DNA of 64,000 bases from Tetramitus jugosus (taxonomy: Eukaryota > Heterolobosea > Eutetramitea > Acrasida > Vahlkampfiidae), in NCBI GenBank assembly GCA_937625935.1, contig OW569394.1, positions 248,001 to 312,000 on the forward strand, written 5' to 3'. Below, in pieces: positions 33,201 to 43,300 of the stretch. Made by a program: the position numbers and the translations under genes. The notes under the pieces were generated by a model. That model did no database searches. It was not told the DNA's origin and was given only the letters and a program-made list of their open reading frames with translations. How positions within the stretch are numbered: the stretch's first letter is position 1; each line of letters begins with the position of its first letter.

Positions 33201-33865
33201 ATGTCCAAGGTTTGGTTACACTAAATCCGACTGGGCAATATCCGAACAAGTGCAACACAAACCAGGTGTCATCTGTCATTTCGACCATGTTGTACACTGA
33301 TCAACAAAAGTTGATTCAAACAGTACCTTCGGACTCAGTCATCCAATCAACAGTCACACTACCAAACAATCTCTTGAATATGAACAATAGTGACTCCTAC
33401 AAATATATGTGTAAGTACTTGGACAGTAACAGTAAGTTGTGGACAAATGATACGTCCATCTGTCATACTGAGACTGTCACTATTGGAGCTTCAAATCAAA
33501 CTGTCGTCGTACAATGTCAATGTTCTCAACCTGGATCTGTCTCCGTTTCACTAGACTATATTCAATCCACCGAATCAGTGGACGAAGGAAATATTGGAGC
33601 AGGTGAGACTGAAACATGTTCCAACCCTTGTGGCTGCTCATCATACACTTCAACAAACTCAGAGAAGAAAGGAATGAAGAAGTATGGTATTGCTCTCATT
33701 GTTGTCGCTTGTTCACTTGTTGTTATAGTCTTAATCATCCTGGCAATAACATCTGTTATCATGCTGGTGATGTTTAAAAAAGGAAAAGGTACTCCAGAGG
33801 TCAAGACAACATCCAGGAAAGCAACAGATGAAATCGAGCAAAGATTCGACACCATGTACAATTAA
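30290..33865 (+). CDS. SBBP-propeller, EGF, GPS-like single-pass surface protein
   Basis: 1191 residues from ATG at 30290, where a clear signal peptide begins (LLTVFLSLCLLVLVL). The frame extends 16 codons further but only to GTG. Residues about 40-470 carry repeated SBBP-type propeller blades ('F..K.D..G...W': LLLKYDKFGKTEWFKVI, FVAKFDENGENVWAS, FLMQVDRISGQVAWAKSI; and 'VSGHF', 'YMTGTC' strands). Two EGF-like units follow (CSGHGRCNTTCSCSPGYLG). A GAIN-like region, a GPS-like cysteine pattern (YMCKYLDS..., QCQCSQPG) and CSNPCGC precede one membrane span (IALIVVACSLVVIVLIILAI) and a short tail ending DTMYN. The C-terminal half is paralogous to that of the 19134-21896 protein. Many N-glycosylation sequons are present. 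Confidence 0.88.
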   Translation: MKTVFHCSLLTVFLSLCLLVLVLTSAAHCLPEQGSFGEIDVTSVYTENAYVPAAIKVQSKNSIYKSFLALSSTNGTLGSIPVDYGMIVFAKYDPQLHDYVWATAIDNGGSFYAPTRMLPACDKESLFVMIPNCAGGIPQFNITTPTERYSLLLKYDKFGKTEWFKVIPMNRALGDPEYLSAYAHLSCEQDNKDAIYFSGTFRNEIHFGATTLSSNSTELNTFVAKFDENGENVWASTAQGVSVVAIVSDEECLYLTGTLKETTILGNSTLVPISTGDILLTRINKESGQFLDASSYGYAMSGFPTDIALGTDNSVIVSGHFSLNTTLGNFTLQATAQSMFLMQVDRISGQVAWAKSIFSNPNVTSSVSDIDIGLDGSIYMTGTCHGNATVRNVTVCHEGTLNLFVTKLTPLGDVSYFLNVAGQSDDSATVSVGDDGSTYAYGYIARADAKATGGRVIASTASPGRGELYVVAEVLDHPAQFCNGTNAYEPSVCSGHGRCNTTCSCSPGYLGDTCQNWGCYGLLPSSSVACSGTSRGTCTGPNKCTCNAAYSGTQCELLPVTISYQTNMPSPKYPAAKTWFLNATATPVRPFEKVDYYWQLYVNGTNPASMVLETPTILINLTQAKTFQFNVTDIYPGTSYMVKFSVVLKTYGHGIGAQISNFPKKVAMGDILVNLIRGAMLYDTFEFSTPQDNAISNYTCGYLNSKGERVYLGSSLNWSTCNTKFSVLGTVTLFVQAVSVYNDILESRQNITVYLGDAQQTTDALTDKANNLNQLNGTQLEEQLKQYTVELITSLPTINQNQTSDLLNNLVNIIESKQSELSTDAQMEAAKTISEHYDILSENSTIKTADILTNIIQSNSTNIDDMISIAHDLANVMISSNSSQVQKEAFNSVVTVLTEKVRQNMTEGETKEISFPNLETVIVKLNQTSAGASQNTTIVVRQPSTGATNNNTDYIVIDVDNKQLSNANATYVQGLVTLNPTGQYPNKCNTNQVSSVISTMLYTDQQKLIQTVPSDSVIQSTVTLPNNLLNMNNSDSYKYMCKYLDSNSKLWTNDTSICHTETVTIGASNQTVVVQCQCSQPGSVSVSLDYIQSTESVDEGNIGAGETETCSNPCGCSSYTSTNSEKKGMKKYGIALIVVACSLVVIVLIILAITSVIMLVMFKKGKGTPEVKTTSRKATDEIEQRFDTMYN

Positions 33866-34055
33866 TTGAGTTTGAAGAATGAGAATTGCATAGTAATAAT
33901 GATGGTCGTCATTCGTGTCCTTGTTGTTAATGCCATTGAACTCGCTACTCAATAAACAATTTTTGTACAACAAACCACAAGCAATAGATAGCAAATTCGA
34001 ATTGGATATGCTAAGGCGTTCATGTTTTTATGTTTTTTCAAAGTACGCAACCCAT

Positions 34056-35591
34056 CTATAATTGAATCATTTGATTTCGTATCTTTGCTTCAGGTATTTG
34101 CAACGCAGTTGCGTACTGAATCGTCAAAGCACTCGTGCCAACCATTTGACCACTAAAATAATGATTTGTTGTCGCAGCGCATCGTTGCCATTCCTGTTGT
34201 TCTTCTTCTCCTACTCCCATGCTTTCATCATCATCATCGGTAGTCGAATTCTTATTTTTCTTAGTAAAGAACGAACTGCTCGATATCACTTTCCGCACAG
34301 TCACAAAATATGCAGTATTGTCACTCTGTTTTTCATTGTTACCTTGTTGATAACAATCCATGAAATGTATCAATTGAACAAACAATTGATTCAATTCGGT
34401 TCCTATTTGTTTTACATCTTCTTCATTCTTTACAATTTGTTTCAAATAATCATCATTTAGAATAATAGCAAACCACATGGCAGCTAATTTTCGTTTTCCT
34501 TCCCAAATATCACTACTATCACTATTATTACTCTCATGATTCATCGTATTCACATAATGATACACATTTATCAATTCATCATTTGTTTTTTCCAATAAAA
34601 TCAAAGCCAAATATCGTATCACATAAACCATGATAAATAAACACTCATTTTGCATCCCTATAAACAACGGTATCGATTCTTGAGCTCTCTGCACCAACAA
34701 GGCACGATTACACTCCTTTTTTTCACTCTTTTCATTTTTCATAGTTTTCGATGACTTTTTTTCCGATGTTAAGGTCAAAAATAAATCATGACTTAATAAA
34801 TCATGAATGACGAACAATCGAACAAAAAACGATCGATTAAACACATCAAACAACATGATTCGATTAACGATATTGGAACAGCTCTGAAGACGTTTCGAAG
34901 CTTGATCCCACTTGACTTGAGGCACCACATCTGCATCACTCATGATCTGACAACAACTACGCCAATCTTGTATCGAAATCAACAACAATTGACAATCATT
35001 TTTCAATTGTTGAGCTTGAGCTTCCCAGTAATGTACTCTCAACCATTGAAAGCAAAGTTGTATCGTGTGTTGTATGTGAGTATGTGATGGCATGGTACCA
35101 TGTGTCACTTCGTGTCGCACATCGACGATGGCTCTTGGAATTTTTAGCTTTTCCATCAGTGTCGCAATACTGTTTTTGTAACGATTTTGGAGGGAAGTCG
35201 GAGAAATTCCATCGGAGATTTTTTGATGAGTTTCTAAAAAACCATTGACGAATCGAACAATGACCATTGACATGGCCATCATCAAACTATGATGATTAGA
35301 AGAAGTAGATGAAGAGGTTGATGATGATGATAAAATTTGAAGAATGTCAAGAGTGCATTCAATTGGATGAGGTAACCTTGCATTTCGATTTTTCCAAATT
35401 TCAAGTCTCGTTTGTGCTCTTTTCATCTCCATGGGTCGATTGGAAAAAATTTGATTTTTGAGGTGGAGCCATTCGGACCAGTCGTACCATGGAACCACTT
35501 TTCCTTTTGATGAATAATTTTCGAGTCGTTTGTGTAAGTTGTCCAGTAAAAATTGTTGTTGTTGTTGTTGTGATGATGATGATTTGGACAT
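34056..35591 (-). CDS. LAS1: LAS1-like ribosome-biogenesis endonuclease
   Basis: 511 residues from the ATG at 35591; in-frame ATGs at 35636 and 35720 would extend an unconserved N-terminus. The LAS1 family shows WYDWSEWLHLKNQIF at the start and IPRAIVDVRHEVTHGTMPS. The latter contains the HEPN RhxxxH catalytic motif (RHEVTH). In yeast and animals LAS1 cuts ITS2 of pre-rRNA together with the Grc3 kinase. The C-terminal 350 residues are helical and poorly conserved, as usual. Poly-Gln/Ser tracts occur at both the N-terminus and residues about 110-120. Divergent from LSM8 with 343 bp between starts, so a shared promoter of RNA-processing genes is possible. Confidence 0.85.
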   Translation of the reverse strand: MSKSSSSQQQQQQFLLDNLHKRLENYSSKGKVVPWYDWSEWLHLKNQIFSNRPMEMKRAQTRLEIWKNRNARLPHPIECTLDILQILSSSSTSSSTSSNHHSLMMAMSMVIVRFVNGFLETHQKISDGISPTSLQNRYKNSIATLMEKLKIPRAIVDVRHEVTHGTMPSHTHIQHTIQLCFQWLRVHYWEAQAQQLKNDCQLLLISIQDWRSCCQIMSDADVVPQVKWDQASKRLQSCSNIVNRIMLFDVFNRSFFVRLFVIHDLLSHDLFLTLTSEKKSSKTMKNEKSEKKECNRALLVQRAQESIPLFIGMQNECLFIMVYVIRYLALILLEKTNDELINVYHYVNTMNHESNNSDSSDIWEGKRKLAAMWFAIILNDDYLKQIVKNEEDVKQIGTELNQLFVQLIHFMDCYQQGNNEKQSDNTAYFVTVRKVISSSSFFTKKNKNSTTDDDDESMGVGEEEQQEWQRCAATTNHYFSGQMVGTSALTIQYATALQIPEAKIRNQMIQL

Positions 35592-35934
35592 TTTTTGTAT
35601 TGTGTTTTTTTTGTGTTGTTTTTTTTGTTGCGTCATGCAAAAATTTTTTTGTTCGATTTTTTCGTTGAACGATGCAGCTCCGACAGCACTTTTCTGGATG
35701 TTTGGCGCGCTTTTTTTCATGTGTCGATTTTGATCAAAGTTTTTTTTCAATAACAAAACAACAACATTGAAAGCATCTGACGATCGATCGCGCACACATT
35801 CTCTCTCTTATCACTTGAATTTTGACGTCACACTTTAGACACTAATCTTGACATCATAAAGACAAGAAACAACAAACAAACAAAAAAATTGATCATAATC
35901 ATAATAATAACATAAAGCAAGAGTAACAATAATC

Positions 35935-36183
35935 ATGGATGAATATGTAAACAAGCAAGTCATTGTCAATACGAGAGAAGGCAGAAATCTAACTGGAACA
36001 TTTAGAGGATATGACAAAAAAAGCACAAACATTATTCTTCAATCATGTTCTGAAATTCTTTATAGTGCAACGACTGGTGAGATCAATCATGTACCACTTG
36101 GTCTCTATGTCATTCGTGGAAATCATGTTTCGTTTGTTGCTGAGATATCTACTGGTGGTAGTGGTGGTAATGTTGATTCTTGA
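35935..36183 (+). CDS. LSM8: U6 snRNA-associated Sm-like protein LSM8
   Basis: 82 residues, the full length of a single Sm fold. Sm1 motif: VIVNTREGRNLTGTFRGYDK; Sm2: PLGLYVIRGNHVSFVAEI. The LGLYVIRG segment and the acidic, Gly/Ser end are characteristic of LSM8. In other eukaryotes LSM8 completes the nuclear LSM2-8 ring, which binds the U-tail of U6 snRNA. There is no intron. Confidence 0.92.
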   Translation: MDEYVNKQVIVNTREGRNLTGTFRGYDKKSTNIILQSCSEILYSATTGEINHVPLGLYVIRGNHVSFVAEISTGGSGGNVDS

Positions 36184-37401
36184 TTGAAAAAGTAGTGTTG
36201 ATGATGATGATGATGGAAAAATTTAAGTTTTCAATTTTTTGTTTTTTTGAGAGAGGAAAACACATGCAAATAGTGATGATTGTTTGTTAGTTTGGTTGCT
36301 GGGTGGTGAATTATAGATGAGTTGGTGGGTTAGTTGGTTAGTTGGTTAGTTGGTTGGTTGTGTAGTGATCATGGTGTTTGCTAGTCACATGATTGTTTTT
36401 TTGTAAGTTTTGTTAACGAGATGAGTGTATAAAGAGAACGGAAGATGCGATGAACAACAATGATAAAGAGATGAACTTGTTCGTGATTTGCTTACATGGC
36501 GACCCCAATTTATGAGTTTATTGTAACGATTGCTATTTGTTTCGTGCGTGTGAGTTGTAATTGCATGAAGGATTTTCTTGTTAACAAAGGAGAATCACCT
36601 CACATGCAGCAACTAGCTTGTTCAAAAGAATAAAATTGATCCAAAAGGTGTACATAGTGTTTGGAGCCAATTGAAGTCACAGTAGTTCAGGTTGCTGGTA
36701 CGGCTGTTTTTCCTTCAGATCGATCGTACACGGAGAAATTTTCGAATCTCCTCCGATTTGGATGTTTTCCCGATAGGGACGCAACTCTCTCACAGAATCA
36801 TCTTGCTCTGTGCACAAAAAAACCACAAAAAAAACTTCAGTTGACCAACCATCTCCGCCTTCAGTTGACTGCCAATATCCTCATCACCCAACTCAACCAA
36901 CACCTGGTCAACACAAATTATTGGGTATGTTGTTTTTAGAACGTTGACACCTTTTTGGTGTATTCACACACAACCGTCAAGCACAGCACACACAATGAAG
37001 AAGAAGCTTTCTTTTTGATTGTTTGGTGTGATGAAAAAAAGGTTGCTCATGTGATGGGATGTGTGTGGTGTTGGAGACTTGACATCTCTCAGAGAGGTTG
37101 ACCTCCTCATAAAAATATGAGTTGATCATCAGTTGATAGTTACAACACAACACTGATCAATCAACACACCTCAGCTCATGACAACCACCACAACCACATC
37201 ATCACTTCAAACAACAACTTTTGTCGCAACGCCTTCCCTTCATTCACTTTGTTGAAGTTTGGCTACGAAAAAAAAGGCGCGCTTGAAGCAAACTTGAACT
37301 TGTTTGAAGGAAGCTGAGCTTCACCATTCACACACTCATACAACAAATACACTAACACACACATTACTACAACACCAAAACAGAGAATCGCCACAAAAAT
37401 C
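36184..37401. other. Long intergenic region, 1.2 kb
   Basis: No recognizable gene. An open frame at 36661-36939 encodes nothing family-like. The region holds a GTTAGTTG-type tandem repeat at 36321-36360, an AAAAAGGCGCGCTT element near 37271-37284 and CA-rich leader sequence just before the downstream ATG. It probably contains the LSM8 3' UTR and a long promoter or 5' UTR for the BRCT/BAH gene. Confidence 0.5.
36321..36360. repeat. Short tandem repeat (GTTAGTTG-like)
   Basis: About five imperfect copies of an 8-base GTTAGTTG/GTTGGTTG unit in the LSM8 3' flank. Confidence 0.7.
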
Positions 37402-40197
37402 ATGTCTTCCAATAAAGTGAAAAAAGCTATTTATGGAGAGAGCACAGAGATGGATCCATCAGCATACGACTACCTCTATGCTACAACAGGTGTTGTTGAC
37501 CCACAACAACAACAACAACAACAAGAATATCTCAGAGCTGCAGCTTATGCCTATCATCAACAACAACAGGAAACTGACCCTAACACGGCCAGTATGGATG
37601 CTGCGACTCAACAATACATGATTGATGCAGCAGCAGTTGCAGCAGCAACCAATGGTGGTGGATCAACAGTCGCATCATCATCATCATCAACAGCAGTATC
37701 ATCAGCTGAAGACGATGTAAAGTTATTTGATGGTTTTTCATTTGCTATGGCGTATCAGCCTCAAGATGCTGAAAATATTTGGAAAATGGAAGATTTGAAA
37801 AAAAAAGTGACCATTAACGAAGGAACGTTTCATGATCAATTGGACGACAAGGTGAACATTATTCTAGTGTTGGGAGATCATGTCGTTGACACGAATCGTA
37901 TCAATCATGCAGTCAAATTTAGCATACCTGTTGTAAGTGAACAGTATGTGCATGATTGTGTCAATTGTAATACGAGATTGGATTGGAATCAGTATGTGGT
38001 GATGCCTATGCAATCTGCACTTCCATTTATGCAAGGTACAGATGGTTCTTCTGTGGAAGATCACATGAGTGCTGCTGCTGTTGCTGCTGCGAGCATGTCT
38101 GTGGCTGCTGCGGCCGCTGCTGCTGCCAATTCAAGTCACCATCATCATCAACAACAGCAGCATCATCATCATCAACAGCAGCACTCGAATCATCCAAGTA
38201 GTGTCAGTTCTATGCGTCATCATCATGCCAACAGTGCATCATCATCGTCCAGTGGTTCATCCTCTTCTGCCGGTATCATTTCAACTACACCGAATCATGG
38301 TTATGGTGGAATGATGGGTACTGGTAGTGCTAGCACTGGTGGCTCAAAACCACCCAATGCAAAAGCCAATTTTCAACTCAAAATGTACCTCAAGGGCAGC
38401 AGGCAATCCATGTTTAACGATTTATTCCCAGAAGTGTTGTACACGTTGACATGGAAACACAAGTATGATGTACAGATTAAGGCAACGGACAAGATTTTTG
38501 AAGGAAGATCCCAGAGCAAAATCATGGATAGTCTCGAAGTTGCTCTCGTTCTGAGTCAAACCAACGAAATTCCAGTGTACGACGAAGAGGAGAAGAAACG
38601 AAAGAGGAAACGTTCCAAATCCGATGAATTGGATCAAGATGGCAGCAGTCCGTATGACAATGGTTATGGCGGAATGGGTATTCCGGGCCTTCAACAACAA
38701 GGTTACGGTATGCCTGCTGGCTTCACCGGCATACCTACTTCTGCTGTCGGTCGAGTCGGTACCGGATCGGCAAATGCTAGAAACTCCAAGAAGCGACCTG
38801 CGAGCAGCAAAAATTCAAATGAAACTGTTTGTGTCAGCAGTTTGCACAAGAGTGGAGATGATGAGATTGTGATTCGATTTGGTGTCAATTCTACTTTTTG
38901 TAGCAAGCGGTTTAATTATGGTGCTTTCAAGCTCTACATCAATTATGCGCCACCTGATGTCAGTGAAGATTTTCACTTTACGATTTATAGTGCAGAGTTT
39001 AAGACTTTTGTGAAGAAGAATGCCAATATTGCAAAGTATCTACATTCGCCACATCCACTGAGCGGTGTCATCACAGTCGTCACAAAGACAATGACCCAAA
39101 AGATTAAGGTTGAGTATGCAAAGTACATGACGGCTGATGTGAGTGTTACCGAAGCATCGTCTGTCGGTGGTGGTGCAGCATTGACACAAGCCAAGAAACG
39201 ACAGAGAAAGATTAAGAAGCCAAACAAGAAGGGAGACGCAGAGGAGTCCACAGAAATGGACGCACAGATGCAAGCATACTCTCAACAGTACTCGGCTCAA
39301 TTAGCGATGCAAAATTCAATGGGCTTCGATCCAAACTATATGGGATTCCAGTACATGCAAATGAACATGATGAATCCGATGACAGCTGCTCAGTATTCAC
39401 ATCTCGCCAGTGCATACATGGGTGCTGCTCTGTCGCCTGAGAGTGTACCAGAGACGCCACAATCCGCAGCTGCAGCTGCTGCATCCAGCTCAAACGCTGC
39501 TGCATCTAGCTTGGTGGCTGCTGAGAAGTATCAATGGTATGGTGATCCAGTTGGAGTCAATGTGAATGGTGATGTGTTCTATTATACATTCTCAATGGGA
39601 GATGAAGTGTACAAGATTGGAGAATATGTTTTCCTGAGCCCTACGACAGAAGATGGAAGAGAATGTGAGCCTCCAGTCGAGAACGGAAGTGAAGATTGGG
39701 ACAGACTATGGATTTGTAAGATTATTAATCTGGTTCACACAAAGATGGAGGGAATGAAGATGATTGGACAATGGTTCTATCGCTCAAGCGATCTCCCTGA
39801 TAGTTCAATGGGTGTGAAGCATGCAAACGAATTGTTTGTTTCGTTTGATATCAACTACAATCAATTGAATTCAATCAGAGGAAAATGTCAAGTGCGGCAT
39901 TGTACCGAGCCAGACAGCGAAGAGAATAGAAAGTACACGACAGATAATCCTCAAAAGCACTTTTTCTTCCGTTCTGGGTTCAACAGACTGAGAGCAGAGG
40001 TGTTTGAACTGAGTGAATCGATACTACAACTCTTGAAGGGTAAACCAGACGGTGAAGAGACCTTCCAGGACATTGAGGACGCTCTTGGATTGCACAGTGC
40101 GATTGTAGCTCACATGGAACAACAAGCCATGGCCTATTCCATGCAAGTCTACGAGGCTCATGGAATGGCAGCAGAAGATGTCGCACAAGAAGAATAA
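37402..40197 (+). CDS. BRCT and BAH domain chromatin protein
   Basis: 931 residues, single exon. A BRCT-like domain lies at about residues 108-200: the KLFDGFSFAM start, the IILVLGDHVVD strand, VVSEQYVHDCV and the W near LDWNQY. Poly-Ala, poly-His/Gln and poly-Ser tracts follow, then two unknown conserved-looking beta segments (NFQLKMYLKGSRQSMFNDLF; FNYGAFKLYINYAPPDVSED) with a KKRKRKR nuclear-localization signal between them. A BAH domain lies at about residues 705-870: YKIGEYVFLSP, LWICKIINLVHTKMEGMKMI, QWFYRSSDLP, NELFVSFDINYNQLNSIRGK and CQVRHC. BAH modules read nucleosomes or histone marks and BRCT modules bind phosphopeptides, so a nuclear chromatin or replication role is inferred. Confidence 0.85.
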   Translation: MSSNKVKKAIYGESTEMDPSAYDYLYATTGVVDPQQQQQQQEYLRAAAYAYHQQQQETDPNTASMDAATQQYMIDAAAVAAATNGGGSTVASSSSSTAVSSAEDDVKLFDGFSFAMAYQPQDAENIWKMEDLKKKVTINEGTFHDQLDDKVNIILVLGDHVVDTNRINHAVKFSIPVVSEQYVHDCVNCNTRLDWNQYVVMPMQSALPFMQGTDGSSVEDHMSAAAVAAASMSVAAAAAAAANSSHHHHQQQQHHHHQQQHSNHPSSVSSMRHHHANSASSSSSGSSSSAGIISTTPNHGYGGMMGTGSASTGGSKPPNAKANFQLKMYLKGSRQSMFNDLFPEVLYTLTWKHKYDVQIKATDKIFEGRSQSKIMDSLEVALVLSQTNEIPVYDEEEKKRKRKRSKSDELDQDGSSPYDNGYGGMGIPGLQQQGYGMPAGFTGIPTSAVGRVGTGSANARNSKKRPASSKNSNETVCVSSLHKSGDDEIVIRFGVNSTFCSKRFNYGAFKLYINYAPPDVSEDFHFTIYSAEFKTFVKKNANIAKYLHSPHPLSGVITVVTKTMTQKIKVEYAKYMTADVSVTEASSVGGGAALTQAKKRQRKIKKPNKKGDAEESTEMDAQMQAYSQQYSAQLAMQNSMGFDPNYMGFQYMQMNMMNPMTAAQYSHLASAYMGAALSPESVPETPQSAAAAAASSSNAAASSLVAAEKYQWYGDPVGVNVNGDVFYYTFSMGDEVYKIGEYVFLSPTTEDGRECEPPVENGSEDWDRLWICKIINLVHTKMEGMKMIGQWFYRSSDLPDSSMGVKHANELFVSFDINYNQLNSIRGKCQVRHCTEPDSEENRKYTTDNPQKHFFFRSGFNRLRAEVFELSESILQLLKGKPDGEETFQDIEDALGLHSAIVAHMEQQAMAYSMQVYEAHGMAAEDVAQEE

Positions 40198-40227
40198 AAT
40201 GTGTAACGCTTTTCCACCACCAAAAAT

Positions 40228-40269
40228 ATTGGCGCCATAATTAGGGAGCCAAATCTTTGGCGCCATTTT
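40228..40269 (+). promoter_or_regulatory. Pair of E2F-like TTGGCGCCAT sites before the kinesin gene
   Basis: ATTGGCGCCAT (40228-40238) and TTTGGCGCCATTTT (40256-40269) sit 28 bp apart, about 80-115 bp upstream of the kinesin ATG. The second matches the classical E2F consensus (TTTSGCGC). Binding is inferred from sequence alone. Confidence 0.45.
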
Positions 40270-40346
40270 GTCAAAATTTTTAGCTGTTAAGAAAGAGCAA
40301 AGAACAAAGGAAGGAAAACGAGAACAACACACAAACAACAACTAGA

Positions 40347-43300
40347 ATGGAAGGTAAAGTGACAGTACATACTCATTCTTCCAATTCCATGTTTAATTGA
40401 CACAATCTCTTTTTGTTGTTATGATATGAACTTCTATTCTTTGTTGGTTGTTTAATGCACTTTGCACAGACTTTTTAGAAGATAAATCCGGTGTAAGCGT
40501 AGTCGTACGTATTCGACCTCCAAACCAAAAAGAGTTGCGTCACACTGAGGCCTATCGGTGCGTCAGAGTTCAACCTTTTAGCAATGATCGAACATTAATT
40601 GTTGAAACATCGCCACCTACTCCCTTTACGTTTGATCATGTGGCAGGACCTGCTTCGACTCAACGAGAAATGTACGAGAGATGTGCCTTACCCATTGTTG
40701 AGAGTTGCTTAGACGGTTACAATGGAAGCATTTTTTGTTATGGTCAAACAGGAGCAGGAAAAACTTTTACAATGATTGGTCCAGATTTGCACACGACGAA
40801 TGAGTACAGAGGATTGATACCACGTATCATGGATGGTCTCTTCTTTTCGATTGAACAAAGAAAATTAAGGGCTCATTTTGAAGCTTCTCTCCAAGTTTCC
40901 TTTTTGGAGATTTACAATGAAAAAATTACGGATTTGTTGTTGGAGTCGGAGATTGGTATGCCATTGTTCAATCAACCATTTGTACAAAAGAGCTTGCAGT
41001 TGCGTGAAGACGCAAAACAAGGAGTGTATGTCGAAGATTTGTCTCATCATGCGATACACAATGCATCTCAGGGCATGCAATGTCTAAAGAATGGTCTGGC
41101 AAACAGACATGTGAGTGCAACAAAGATGAATGAACAAAGTTCTCGGTCTCATTCAGTGTTTACTATTACTATCAAGAGTAAGTTGCATGAGGAGAGTGGT
41201 GTTGTGAGAATCAAGACCAGTTATCTGCATTTGATTGATTTGGCAGGTAGTGAAAGACAACAAAGTACTCAGACAGAAGGTGATCGCTTGGCAGAAGCAT
41301 GTAGCATTAACAAGAGTTTAAGTATTCTTGGTAGTGTTATTAACAGTCTTGTGGAGAAAACAAAGAAAAAATCAAGGCACATTCCATACAGAGATTCAAA
41401 GCTCACCTATTTATTGAGAGACTCGTTGGGTGGAAATTCTAAAACTTGCATTGTTGCAAATATTTCTGCTTCTTCTGTGCAGTTGACTGAAACTATCAGT
41501 ACTCTTCGCTTTGCTCGAAGGGCAAAATGTATCAAAAATAGACCTGTTATTAATGAGAGTGATGAAGGATCTGTGCCAGCATTGCAACAACAAATTTTGG
41601 AACTTCGAAAGCAAATTGAAGATATGCAGTATTCTGGTGTTGCTATGGAGTCTCAACATTCACAAAGGGATTCGAACATTCAGCCAACATCATCTGGATC
41701 TGACTTTGATGACAACGAAAAACAAGAGTACGAAAGTCGCGTTGGTCTTTTGATGCAAAGAATTGAGCAAGCTGAGGAGATTCAGGATCATTTATATAAT
41801 CAAGTCGAGCAATTCGCCAGTGTTATCAAGGGAAAAGACATGTTGTTGAACGCGACTAGATTATCACTAAAGTTGAAGGAGTGTGAATTAGCAAAGAAGG
41901 AGATGCGCGAGCCTCGCATTGGAAGGTCATTACTGAATATTGATTATCTCGATGAGTTGGATTTTGATGATTCGTCTGATGATGAGATGGATGAGGACGA
42001 AATGGGCGAACCAATTATCAGACCTCCTTTGAGCGATGTGGACAAGTTGGAAAGATTGATGAAGAAAATTTGGCATCCAGATCGTCATCCAACTGTTATC
42101 ACATTTGCAATGGAAAACCACGAGTTGAGGGAGAGGTTGCAAAAGTTTGAGATGGGTCGTGAGTCCTTGGAACAAGAACGAGTCGGTCTCGCACAGAGAA
42201 CTGATGCGTACTTGAGAGAACTGCAACGACAAATTGTTCAGTTGGTCAGAGAGAGGCAGCAGAAGAGTGATGAAGAGGAGGAACGAGTTGTAGATGATGA
42301 ACAGCTGCTTCAACTGAACACGCAAGTTGATCTATTAACGCAAGAGAACTCTGAGTTGAAGGTTATTATTGATACTATGAATAGTGATCGAGAACAAATG
42401 ATTTCCTTGCCAGAAGTAGAAGCTATTATGAATCAATTAGATGCAATTAGAAAGGAGCGAGATGAACTAACCATCGAACGAAGTGACATTTTAACTCAAT
42501 CAGAAAACTTGACAGCTCAAATCACAAATTTAACCACAAAGATTTCAGGGCTAGAACATGAAAAATCTGAGATGGAGAAGCAATTGAACCAGCTTAGACT
42601 CGCAGCTCGCGAATTTGAGGATAAGCACCACATTGAAATGTCTGCCGCTTGTCAAAGAAGTGATATTTTGTCCTCACAGGTTGAAAAGTGGAAGAAGGAA
42701 TACGAGCTGGAGCAGGATACTTGCTCAACTCTAAAAACCAAAGTTGAGGATCTTGCGGGAGCTATCAATCAACTAAAGAAGGAGATGAGAGCAATGAAGG
42801 ACGAAGAGGATGAATGGAGACAGAATGAAGCTCTGAAGAATCATGAGATCAACGTACTGACCGAACAATTAAGTGATGCTTTGAATTTGGTTGAAGATAT
42901 GAAGCACAAATTTGGCCTAGAGGAGAGACGTCGGAAGAGTATCGAGAGACAAGTAGCGAGCGAGCACAATTTAGAAAATGCTATCGAGATGGAGAGAGCA
43001 ATAAGAATCAAGATTGACGAACAACTTGAAGCTGTACAGAAGGAGAATGAGAGATTGTATGCTGTTGTACAAGCCAGTCAACATGAAACTGATTCGTTGA
43101 GACACGAGTTAGCCAAGCTTCAAGCGTCTCACAATGAGGATGAAATTTCCATGGCCGGATTGAACAGTAGAATCCAACAACTGGAATCACAGGAGACTCA
43201 GCTAACTGAGTTAAACAAGATTCTTGTGACTGAAAGAGATGAATTGATCGAGAGAGTGACCACAATGAAATCAGAGCTATCAAAGCTCTCATACATGTTG

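Noticed and set aside
36661-36939. 92-codon frame in the long intergenic region
   Set aside because: No family pattern; composition looks like untranslated sequence.
37500-38280. CAA, GCT and CAT trinucleotide runs as possible microsatellites
   Set aside because: They are in frame within the BRCT/BAH gene and encode poly-Gln, poly-Ala and poly-His.
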